The position numbers and the translations under genes are program-made. Source: Acetobacter sp. (GTDB lineage: Bacteria > Pseudomonadota > Alphaproteobacteria > Acetobacterales > Acetobacteraceae). From it: a stretch of DNA of 64,000 nucleotides. The DNA lies in assembly GCF_022483985.1 (NCBI RefSeq), contig NZ_JAKVME010000001.1, positions 1,302,001-1,366,000 of the forward strand, given 5' to 3'. Shown here piece by piece: positions 45,929 to 54,043 of the stretch (position 1 is its first letter; every line of letters begins with the position of its first letter). The notes under the pieces are model-generated. The model did not search any database and was not told where the DNA came from. It saw only the letters and a list, made by a program, of their open reading frames with translations.

Positions 45929-48388
45929 TCAGAAATCGGCCTTGATAGAACCGAAAGCAGTCCTCGGCATGCCAAGGATCATGGACTGGAAGCTGTAACC
46001 ACTCGCTGAATCCAACGGGTTTCCGTTTTCGCCCATCGTGGCTATATAATATTGATTGGTGATGTTGTTGAGGTTGAACGCCACGGTCAGACCTTTCACG
46101 AAACCTCCCAGACGCGACCCATCATCCGATGGCTTTTTGACATGCCATTGCAGGCCAAGATTGGCGAGCCAGTAACTGGGAGCGTGAATCTGCCCGGAAT
46201 AATCGTAATTTCTGTGACCGATATAGTTTCCTTCGATATAAAAGCTCAGGCTGCGCCAGTCATAGGCGAGATTTGCCTTGTACATGAAGCGCGGATAGTT
46301 CACGACCTGCTGATTTTTCGTGTGATAAGCCACACCCTGCTGTGTAATATTCTGATCGTAAACTGCGTGGTTATAGCTTACACTGTTTGAGATCGAGAGG
46401 TTATGGATCGGACGGATGACAAACTGCGCATCCACGCCGTTCATGGTTATGCTGCCAACATTCGCGACCGCTGACACTGGATTGAGCAGCGACCCGGAGG
46501 TGATCTGCTGAAGGCGATTGAAATAGTTGGTCCGGTAGGCATACACCGAAGCATCCATCAGGCGATCCGAGTAACGGTAACCGATGGCGTATGTCCAGTC
46601 CTTCTCCGGTCGGATTGAATTGCGGCTCAGATTATAGGCCGCTTGTGTGACTGCGAAAGGCGAGGCTGACAGTTTGAAGCCCGATTCCATGTAGGTTCGG
46701 GCATTTTCAGAAATATCTATAAATATTTCATGGTTTTTCAGGAATCTGTAATCGACGCCGATATGCGGGAGAAAGGCCTTTGCCGTAGTCAGGCTTTCAC
46801 CAGAGGTGATGCCTCCACCAGAGGTGCCATAGTAGGCGGTGCTCAGATATCCGTCACCGACCCTCTGTGTCGAGAGAATGGATTTGAAGCCGAAATGCAG
46901 GGCCAGATTCTGGATGGGACGGTATGTATCGTTTACAAATGCTGTAAAGGTGTTGGAATTGTAGTTCTGATTGAATATTTCGGCAAAAGGATTGCGTAAC
47001 CGCCCGAGATTGTTCGGGAGCCCTCCCACGATCTGGCCATTGACAACATTGGGCTGTTCATACGCCCACATTGAAGACTGGTAGGAATTGTTTTCATACC
47101 AGACACCAAGGCCGATATGGTTCCGCGCAATGTCGTAGGACATCTTGGACAGAATACCGAACCGCCGGAAAGAGGGCTGTTTGACAATTTCACTGAGCGG
47201 CGAACCATTGGGCGAGGCGAAATAGGGAGAATTCCAGCCGGTTTTCTGCATATCAGCATGACCGTAGGCGGTAGTCACCCATTTCAACTGGTCTGTCAGG
47301 GTCAGGTCCGATTTCAGGTATCCCATGAAACCGTGTTCGTTGGTCGGTCCGTCATAATAGGAGGCGTCCAGCGGGTCGGACAGTTTCTCAAACCCTTTGG
47401 GATAAATCCCTTTGCTGGCGTTGACGGCCGCCAGATATCCGCTTGCTTTCCCATTATAGTAATTGTCCACCTTGTATCCCAGTTTCTGGATAACTTCCGG
47501 TGACAGGTCCTGATATTCGTAAGAATGCATGTCATAATAATTGAAATACGCTGACAAGGCGCTTTTCTGCGCGATCGGCTGGATCAGCTTGGCGGTAGCC
47601 TGCTGCGAAAACTGCTGACCAGCGCCTTTCCATTTCTGCTGGTCATTACGCAGATAGGAAACATAGAACCTTGTTCCTGTCGCGTTCAGATCGCCGCTGT
47701 CTATCCGCGTATAGGTATGGTACATCGAATAGCTGCCGAACCCCTGCTGAATGGAAGCTCCGAGCTTGTGGGCAGGATCGATGGACCGATAGGCCAGTGA
47801 ACCACCGAGATTATTACTGGCCGCGACCTCTTCCGCGCCAGCCGACTGCGACACATCGATCCCAGCGACATTCTCCGGCGCCACCGCGAGAGTTGGATTA
47901 ACACCGTTATAGTTGCGATAAGTCATTTCCCCGAGAGGCATGTCATCCAGCGTGACGCCGACATCCTTTTGGGCAAAGCCGTGCATGTAGATCTGCGTTC
48001 CCCATGTGGACGCTCCCAGTGCATCGGCAGACTGGAAATTGATCCCCGGCGACTGATTCAGGGCCGCCATCGGGTTCATGCCCGGAGACAGACGCTCGAT
48101 GGCGGCTCTCGTGACCAGAACATGTCCAGCGGCCGCACGACGACGGATGGAAACCTTGATCGCTTCCCCTTCGCCAGAGGCCTCCATGGAAGTGGGAGCC
48201 TTGTGTTTCCGGGCCACCACCGCCGGTTTGGACGCAGCGTTGGGAGATCCGGACGCCTGATGACGATGCGTGCTGGCGGCAAGAGCGCCATTGTGGAACG
48301 AGGGATAGGAGGACAAAATCGTTGTCATACAGAGTGCAGATAAAAAGACCGTTTTTCTTTGTATCGTGAACAATCTCATCACAGACAT
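45929..48388 (-). CDS. TonB-dependent outer-membrane receptor
   Basis: 819 aa with GAGGAG before ATG 48388. A signal region (RLFTIQRKTVFLSALCMTTILSSYPSFHNGALAA) precedes a linker and the plug domain (VLVTRAAIERLSPGMNPMAALNQSPGINFQSADALGASTWGTQIYMHGF). A long beta-barrel follows, ending in FGSIKADF. It would import a chelate across the outer membrane with TonB. The substrate is unknown. The gene stands alone, without a FecR/sigma pair. Confidence 0.92.
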   Translation of the reverse strand: MSVMRLFTIQRKTVFLSALCMTTILSSYPSFHNGALAASTHRHQASGSPNAASKPAVVARKHKAPTSMEASGEGEAIKVSIRRRAAAGHVLVTRAAIERLSPGMNPMAALNQSPGINFQSADALGASTWGTQIYMHGFAQKDVGVTLDDMPLGEMTYRNYNGVNPTLAVAPENVAGIDVSQSAGAEEVAASNNLGGSLAYRSIDPAHKLGASIQQGFGSYSMYHTYTRIDSGDLNATGTRFYVSYLRNDQQKWKGAGQQFSQQATAKLIQPIAQKSALSAYFNYYDMHSYEYQDLSPEVIQKLGYKVDNYYNGKASGYLAAVNASKGIYPKGFEKLSDPLDASYYDGPTNEHGFMGYLKSDLTLTDQLKWVTTAYGHADMQKTGWNSPYFASPNGSPLSEIVKQPSFRRFGILSKMSYDIARNHIGLGVWYENNSYQSSMWAYEQPNVVNGQIVGGLPNNLGRLRNPFAEIFNQNYNSNTFTAFVNDTYRPIQNLALHFGFKSILSTQRVGDGYLSTAYYGTSGGGITSGESLTTAKAFLPHIGVDYRFLKNHEIFIDISENARTYMESGFKLSASPFAVTQAAYNLSRNSIRPEKDWTYAIGYRYSDRLMDASVYAYRTNYFNRLQQITSGSLLNPVSAVANVGSITMNGVDAQFVIRPIHNLSISNSVSYNHAVYDQNITQQGVAYHTKNQQVVNYPRFMYKANLAYDWRSLSFYIEGNYIGHRNYDYSGQIHAPSYWLANLGLQWHVKKPSDDGSRLGGFVKGLTVAFNLNNITNQYYIATMGENGNPLDSASGYSFQSMILGMPRTAFGSIKADF

Positions 48389-49361
48389 GACGCTCCTCTC
48401 ATGAAGCTCGCAAGCTCGTTAGGATGCGTATTCGATAGCTTTTCTGTTTCGATATCGGAATAAAAAAACCGACGGTTTTCAGGCATATTGCGACAAAGCC
48501 GTTTCTTTTCCAGACCATCACCTCAAGCTGGGCTTTCAAAGCAGAACATATCAAGTATTTGTAATTACAAGGTTTATTTTAAATCAGATTTTTATTTCCG
48601 TGGTTTGACCTGCTGATTGGCAATAAATCCTTCTGGCTCTGAAAACCAGATTTTGAAGATGTATTTTCAGAGAATGTTAGACCGATGAACAGTCTGAGGC
48701 TTCATCCGGAACATCAGGGTTAGGCCTGTCTCCCGATACGGAACCAGCGGCAGGTTGAAGCATATGTTCCGACAGGCCGTTGCTCTGTTGGTGTTGGTCA
48801 CCGACTGCATCAGCGTAAACCCGCCTGTCGGCCGTAACAACGAAAAGAAAAGGGTTCCTTCGACCGCTTGGCCTTCAACAATATCAAGAGGAAAAAAGCC
48901 TGCGGGTAACGTCTGGAGCGTTTGCCGCTTGAGATACTGGGACACGTTCAGCGTATCAGAGGCACAACAACGGCAGCAACGCATAAAGGCGATCACTCCG
49001 GGCAGGCCAGACAGTACCGACGCAGGACCATCAGCATCGTTTCTCCAGACAGAAGGGCCACTCTGCCCGATCCACCTTCTGATCAATGACAGTTTGGCGC
49101 AGCGCGACGGACGATGCTGTCGGTCGCCATGTCTTGTCAGAACGCCACGCTTGATCGCGTTCCCTCTGGCTCCGTCCATTCAGACCGGATTACAGATACA
49201 AACATAACTTATGGTTTATTAATGAAACTTATTCGATCAGATGTTTCCGTCTGATCGAACATTGCTCCAGGCAGCCAAACCTGGAGCAATGTCCCGTATT
49301 GTCTCAGTAATCCAGAGCTGATGGCTGGCTGCCATACCAGCCATCAGAAACTGCGCGCATA
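48389..49361. other. Long region without a confident gene
   Basis: About 970 bp. The left part (48389-48660) is AT-rich and should hold the TonB-receptor promoter. Between 48667 and 49207 open frames of 150-170 codons lie on both strands. The minus-strand one contains PAGFFPLDIVEGQAVEGTLFFSLLRPTGGF, but neither matches a family I know, so no gene is called. The right end carries two hairpins described separately. Confidence 0.45.
49234..49292 (-). terminator. Double hairpin after the sulfate-binding protein gene
   Basis: ACATTGCTCCAGG (49259-49271) pairs perfectly with its complement at 49280-49292 (13-bp stem). CGATCAGA (49234-49241) pairs with TCTGATCG (49250-49257). On the minus strand the pair lies 70-130 nt after the gene's stop. 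There is no T-run after either, so the termination role is probable rather than proven. Confidence 0.55.
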
Positions 49362-50393
49362 TTATTTGCTGTACAACTGATCAAATACGCCATTTTCACT
49401 GAAATGCTTTTTCTGCACAGCCTGCCAACCACCAAGGCTGGCGATATCAAACGTCTCGATCTTCTGAAAAACACCTTTGGTTTCAGCGAGAATCGTAGGG
49501 TCAACTGGACGGTAATAATGCTTTGCCCCGAGTTTCTGTGCTTCCGGCGTGAAGAGGAACTCTGCATAAGCGGTCGTGACGGCCTCGGTGCCATGCGCCT
49601 TGACGTTCTTGTCAACGACGGCGACAGGCGGTTCCGCAAGAACGCTGACAGACGGCACAACGATATCGAACTGATCCGGCCCGACATCGCGGGCGGCGAG
49701 CAATGCTTCGTTTTCCCACGCAATCAGCACGTCACCCAGATGGCGTTGCACGAAAGAGTTGGTCGCCCCTCGCGCTCCTGTGTCGAGAACAGGAACATGC
49801 TTGAAGAGAGCTTTCAGATAGTCTTTTGCAGCATCTTCCGACTGACCGTGTGTGCGAAGCGCCCAGCCCCACGCGGCAAGATAGTTCCAGCGTGCGCCGC
49901 CGGATGTTTTGGGGTTGGGCGTGATGACCGAAACATCGTCACGGATCAGGTCAGGCCAGTCGTGAATATTCTTCGGATTTCCCTTGCGCACCAGAAACAC
50001 GATCGTACTGGTGAACGGAGTGGAATTATGTGGCAGACGCTTCTGCCAGTCGGCTGCAAGCAGACCGTGCTGGGCCAGAATGTCGATATCGTAGGCCAGC
50101 CCCAACGTGACGATATCAGCCGGCGCGCCTTCCAGAACAGAGCGTGACTGAGCGCCGGAACCGCCGTGAGAGGTTTTCACCAGCACCCGGTCATCAGGAT
50201 GATCCTTTGACCAGAAGGCGGAAAAAGCTTTGTTGATATCAGCGTAAAGCTCACGCGTTGGGTCATATGAAACATTCAGGAGCGACCAGCTTGCGGCATG
50301 CGCTGCATGCACGCCCCCCACAAAACCGGCCACACCGGCAGCCACTCCGCCCTTGAGAAGCGCACGACGGCTGAAAGCAAAAGTATTCTTCAT
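49362..50393 (-). CDS. Sulfate ABC transporter substrate-binding protein, Tat-exported
   Basis: 343 aa. The N-terminus carries a twin-arginine signal (MKNTFAFSRRALLKGGVAAGVAGFVGGVHAAHA-A). The mature part has the sulfate/thiosulfate-binding pattern: LLNVSYDPTRELYADINKAF, TSHGGSGAQSRSVLEGAPADIVTLGLAYDID, VRKGNPKNIHDWPDL, NPKTSGGARWNYLAAWGWAL and GARGATNSFVQRHLGDVLIAWENEA. It delivers sulfate to a CysTWA-type permease not encoded here. It lies 23 nt after the porin gene, in an operon with cysE. A second copy starts at 63160. Confidence 0.93.
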   Translation of the reverse strand: MKNTFAFSRRALLKGGVAAGVAGFVGGVHAAHAASWSLLNVSYDPTRELYADINKAFSAFWSKDHPDDRVLVKTSHGGSGAQSRSVLEGAPADIVTLGLAYDIDILAQHGLLAADWQKRLPHNSTPFTSTIVFLVRKGNPKNIHDWPDLIRDDVSVITPNPKTSGGARWNYLAAWGWALRTHGQSEDAAKDYLKALFKHVPVLDTGARGATNSFVQRHLGDVLIAWENEALLAARDVGPDQFDIVVPSVSVLAEPPVAVVDKNVKAHGTEAVTTAYAEFLFTPEAQKLGAKHYYRPVDPTILAETKGVFQKIETFDIASLGGWQAVQKKHFSENGVFDQLYSK

Positions 50394-50416
50394 GACATGT
50401 CTTCCTGTCTTTTCGC

Positions 50417-52075
50417 TCAGAATGCCGCCTGCGCTCTGGCAACAATGGCGTTTCCATCACGGCCGAGAACATTCACGCCACCGCTGACACCTTTCGAGCG
50501 GGACACGATGTAGCGGGCGTAATCGAGCATGAATTTGATGTGCTGGTTGGGATACCAGTTGAAGCCTGCCTGCCACACGGTCTGCTGATTACCGTTGACG
50601 CCGGTTCCTCCCTGACTGGCGACGTCACCAAGGTCAGTCACGCTCCAGCGACCGCTGACTTCCAGCGCGCCCCAGTGATTATGAGCCGGATCGAAGTCAT
50701 ATTCGACACCCGGGCTTGTAAACGCGGCGATCTTCGGATTGTAGGCACGCGGATGACCGAAAATCGTATAGTTGGCGGCCACATACCAGCCGTCAAAGCC
50801 CAGCGAAGGCAGGTTGCTGCCCGCAGGCTGATTCCCGCGGGAAACGCCGATATGGTAATATTCGCTTTTCAGCAGAAGATTTTTCCAGCGGAAGGCAAGC
50901 TGCGGTCCTGCCGCCCATATCTGCGACACATTCTTGAGCGCACCGGATGTCAGCAGGGAAGTCTCTCCCAGCGGAACCTCCATGTTGTCACTGAAGGTAT
51001 AGTTACGACCAGAAGAGTTTTCATTAAGCTTGAAAGCGGCTGTCGCTCCAGCGCCAACATGGACATCAATGTCCTTGCTCACATAAGGACGACCGGCGAT
51101 ACGGGCCACACCACCCGTCTGGCTGTCGGTGATGGTCGTATCCTTGTTACGGTCGCCAAATTTCTGGCCCGTGAAATAGGCCGCTGCCAGCCAGCGTTTT
51201 TCCCAATGCTCGCCGCCCACGCTGAAGCGCGCAACGCCGCCTGCAATGTTACGGACCAGATCAACGATGGTAGGACGCTCAAGGAATTCAAACGCACCCG
51301 AGCGTTCAGCACTTTCTTCTTCCATACGCGGCTGGAAGTAGCCCACTGTCAGCATGGTGTTCCTGAGACCGGTATAGTTCAGGTTCGCTTCAAACAGACC
51401 AACAGTGCCATCGACGGAACTGGACCCGAAATCAGGCGTCACGTTGACGACCCAGTCCTTGTAGCGCCAGGAAAAATATAAACGCAGACGACGCGCATTC
51501 TGGGTAAAATTGTTGAAATTTCCCTTGGCTTCACTACCACGCGGGCCCGCTCCGAGAAAGCCTCCGAAATCTTCCTGCGCAAGCAGACCGACTGAAAAGG
51601 CGTAAGAACCGTCCTCAGAAGCAATGGTCGGCCTTCCCTTCGGGAAACCAATCTGCATGCCACCAATCTGTAGGGTTTCGTTCTTGGCATTGGCTGCCTT
51701 GAAATCAGCCCATGACTGCACAGGCCCTTCCGGAAGGGCAATCCGGCTTTCAGACGGAGACCGCGGTCCACTCGGACGGGCGGCAACCTGCGAGAAAACC
51801 GGCTTCACTTCATCGGAGCCAGCACTGGCCAGATGGGAGTCATGGTGCCGGAACCGCGCCGCGTTTTCATGAAGCGGGCTGCCACGGCCATGATCACCAC
51901 TGACCTGCGCCCGAAAATCATGACGCATTTCCGCCATTTCCTGCCGCATGGCCGCGAGTTCACGGCGCAACTCCAGCACTTCAGGGTCGGTGGAACGCGC
52001 TTCCGCATGGTGCGGAAGAGTGGAAGCAAGAAACGGTGAAGCCAGAAACAATGTTCGGCGGAGTGTCGTGTTCAT
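50417..52075 (-). CDS. OprP/OprO-like anion porin with N-terminal coiled coil
   Basis: About 552 aa from ATG 52075. A signal peptide (MNTTLRRTLFLASPFLASTLPHHAEA) is followed by a coiled-coil stretch (LELRRELAAMRQEMAEMRHDFRAQ), which trimerises porins. Then comes a 16-strand-type barrel with YFSWRYKDWVVNVTPDFG and VGYFQPRMEEESAERSGAFEFLERPTIVDL, typical of phosphate-selective porins. It ends in Phe. Placed between cysE and the sulfate-binding protein, it is best read as an outer-membrane channel for sulfate or sulfonate-type anions; that substrate is inferred. Confidence 0.85.
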   Translation of the reverse strand: MNTTLRRTLFLASPFLASTLPHHAEARSTDPEVLELRRELAAMRQEMAEMRHDFRAQVSGDHGRGSPLHENAARFRHHDSHLASAGSDEVKPVFSQVAARPSGPRSPSESRIALPEGPVQSWADFKAANAKNETLQIGGMQIGFPKGRPTIASEDGSYAFSVGLLAQEDFGGFLGAGPRGSEAKGNFNNFTQNARRLRLYFSWRYKDWVVNVTPDFGSSSVDGTVGLFEANLNYTGLRNTMLTVGYFQPRMEEESAERSGAFEFLERPTIVDLVRNIAGGVARFSVGGEHWEKRWLAAAYFTGQKFGDRNKDTTITDSQTGGVARIAGRPYVSKDIDVHVGAGATAAFKLNENSSGRNYTFSDNMEVPLGETSLLTSGALKNVSQIWAAGPQLAFRWKNLLLKSEYYHIGVSRGNQPAGSNLPSLGFDGWYVAANYTIFGHPRAYNPKIAAFTSPGVEYDFDPAHNHWGALEVSGRWSVTDLGDVASQGGTGVNGNQQTVWQAGFNWYPNQHIKFMLDYARYIVSRSKGVSGGVNVLGRDGNAIVARAQAAF

Positions 52076-52146
52076 GGAAAGCCCGGTCACTTGAGAAAAC
52101 AGCAGTTGTTTTGGTTTATGTCAGAAAAAGCGGATCATGCGTCGGT

Positions 52147-53004
52147 TCAGATTACATAATCCACGGCAGGAAGAGACTGATCCATTGTCAGGGAAGGTAA
52201 TCCCGTGTGTTTTTTCCCCACAGGCCGTGCTGGATTACCAACAACGGTCGTATAAGGCTCAACAGACTTCAAAACGATCGCTCCCGCGCCTATTCTGGCG
52301 CCTTCGCCAATCTCGATATTGCCCAGCACTTTTGCGCCGGTTCCAATCAGCGCGCCACGGCGCACCTTGGGATGTCGGTCTCCCCCTTCCTTGCCTGTCC
52401 CGCCCAGCGTGACGTTCTGGAGAAGGGCGACATCATCTTCCACCACAGCGCTTTCACCCACCACAATCCCGGTACCATGGTCGAACATGATTCTTTTCCC
52501 GAGTTTCGCGGCTGGATGAATATCCACAGCAAAGAGTTCCGACGCCCTACCCTGAATATAACGCGCCAGAAATTTCCGGTTTTCCTGCCATAGCCAGTGA
52601 GCGACACGATGCGCCTGCACAGCCTGAAATCCCTTGAAAAAGAGAAACGGTGTAATGTGATCGACAGCCGCGGGATCTCTTTCCCGGATTGAACGCAGAT
52701 CCGCCGCCACCGTTTCAACAGCGCCCGGCCATGTCAGAAAGAAGTCTCGGATCAGGACTTCCAGAACTTGAGCGGGCACCATCTCTCCCGCAAATTTGGA
52801 GGAGAGGAGACGCGCCAGCCCTCCCGCCAGATCGGGCTGATCCAGAATGCAGCTTCGGATCAGCCCCACCAGAACCATATCGGCATTGAGACGCGCTTCC
52901 TTGCGCATTGTCTGCCAGAGTTCGGCCGAGCTTTCTTCCTGTGCGTGAAGAGGCAGGCTGTGGCCTTTGTGGGACACAGCCACAGGCTCACGATCTCCCT
53001 GCAT
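52147..53004 (-). CDS. cysE: Serine O-acetyltransferase
   Basis: 285 aa from ATG 53004. GTG 53073 would overlap the upstream small gene and is less likely. The N-terminal helical domain (SSAELWQTMRKEARLNADMVLVGLIRSCILDQ) and the left-handed beta-helix (IHPAAKLGKRIMFDHGTGIVVGESAVVEDDVALLQNVTLGGTGKEGGDRHPKV) match CysE, with the catalytic His/Asp in MFDHGTG. It makes O-acetylserine, the acceptor of sulfide in cysteine synthesis. Its presence ties the operon to sulfur assimilation. Confidence 0.94.
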   Translation of the reverse strand: MQGDREPVAVSHKGHSLPLHAQEESSAELWQTMRKEARLNADMVLVGLIRSCILDQPDLAGGLARLLSSKFAGEMVPAQVLEVLIRDFFLTWPGAVETVAADLRSIRERDPAAVDHITPFLFFKGFQAVQAHRVAHWLWQENRKFLARYIQGRASELFAVDIHPAAKLGKRIMFDHGTGIVVGESAVVEDDVALLQNVTLGGTGKEGGDRHPKVRRGALIGTGAKVLGNIEIGEGARIGAGAIVLKSVEPYTTVVGNPARPVGKKHTGLPSLTMDQSLPAVDYVI

Positions 53005-53026
53005 CAACGCCCCGACCGCGAGACGC

Positions 53027-53245
53027 TCAGACCGGGCGATGAACACGGGAGCCTCCGTTTCGCGCGGAACCACGGAACTGGGAGACTGCGCGACGCACCA
53101 GTTCTCTTCGCTCGTTCAGAATCTGATTATGCAGGGCGCGGACGCTGTCATGCGTCGCGTAGAAACGATGGGACGTCCGGTTGGTGTCCAGAATGATGGT
53201 GCCCAGAAAAACACCATCGATTTCAACTGTATGAGATTCATACAT
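53027..53245 (-). CDS. Small protein heading the sulfur operon
   Basis: 72 aa with AAGG before ATG 53245 (MYESHTVEIDGVFLGTIILDTNRTSHRFYATHDSVRALHNQILNERRELVRRAVSQFR...). An N-terminal strand pair is followed by a helix with many Arg residues. No signal peptide. Similar small proteins beside sulfur genes come to mind, but I cannot name a family. It is separated from cysE by 22 nt, so co-transcription is near certain. Confidence 0.6.
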   Translation of the reverse strand: MYESHTVEIDGVFLGTIILDTNRTSHRFYATHDSVRALHNQILNERRELVRRAVSQFRGSARNGGSRVHRPV

Positions 53246-53269
53246 GGCAATCTGCCTTCATGACCAAAA

Positions 53270-53352
53270 TGGCTGGCCGGCAGATCGCTGCCGGCTATCG
53301 GGGGTAAGTGACACCCATCATGGTGCCGACGCAGTCGGCCCGACATCGGGCC
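53270..53352 (-). promoter_or_regulatory. Hairpin-rich leader upstream of the sulfur operon
   Basis: Three hairpins lie close together 25-110 nt before the small gene start: GCCGGCAG/CTGCCGGC with a 4-nt loop (53276-53295), GCCGAC/GTCGGC (53324-53338), and GCCCGA/TCGGGC (53338-53351). This is more structure than a simple promoter needs. It may be a riboswitch or attenuator sensing sulfur status; no known riboswitch consensus was recognised. Confidence 0.4.
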
Positions 53353-54043
53353 GTGCGACACATTCGATCTGACATCGCGTGCATGCCTCTCATCTTTCTC
53401 ACAGCATCCTGCGTGCTGACGGTGCATTAGAGGCACACTCACACCGCAGGGTCAATAAACAACGACAGCGTAAGATGATATAATAACAACAAAAAATCAT
53501 ATAACTATTTTATATAGTTTAATTATAATTCAATTATATCAGATAATTATGATAAAAATTGCTCATACCACACTTTCATAAAAAAATTTCACATCCATAA
53601 TCTCTCTTATCCGACAGAATCGAAACCGCTTGATAAAATCGTATATAATATATCACTATTGAATTTTGTTATAAGAGCGTCATTGTCACAAATATTTTTC
53701 GCAGCATCCTTAAAAGACAGGCCCCTCTGCCAAAAATAAAAGAAAAAATCTCATCAGATACAATTTGCCACGAGACCCAGAAACGCCGCTTTTCCGAAAG
53801 CATCTTCACAGGAAGCGTTTGCCCTCTGAGAAAACCATCAGTAAGCCATGATCAGGAAAGCATGCACGACATCGGACGCAGGAGACTTTCTCAGAGGTTC
53901 ACCCTGCTTTCATGTTGGGCGCGGATACGTCGAACACAGAACGCATCCTAAAAAGTAATTTACTGGCACCCCGCCGTGCCTGCTGTCACAGAGGGCGATA
54001 TGAACATTCCATCCAGTTCAGAGCAGGCCGGAAACAGGTCGGC
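53353..54043. promoter_or_regulatory. Divergent regulatory region, very AT-rich in the middle
   Basis: The stretch lies between the sulfur operon (leftward) and the RND operon (rightward). About 53450-53760 is strongly AT-rich and stands out from the GC-rich surroundings, with long runs of A/T words. No gene is recognised. It probably holds both promoters and binding sites for bending proteins or H-NS-like silencers. Confidence 0.45.

Noticed and set aside
48667..49207. Overlapping open frames of 170 (minus) and 150 (plus) codons
   Set aside because: Neither shows a recognisable family, good ribosome site or protein-like pattern; left as unassigned sequence.
53270..53446. SAM-II type riboswitch before the sulfur operon
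   Set aside because: Structure is present but the sequence does not show the SAM-II consensus; kept only as an unassigned structured leader.
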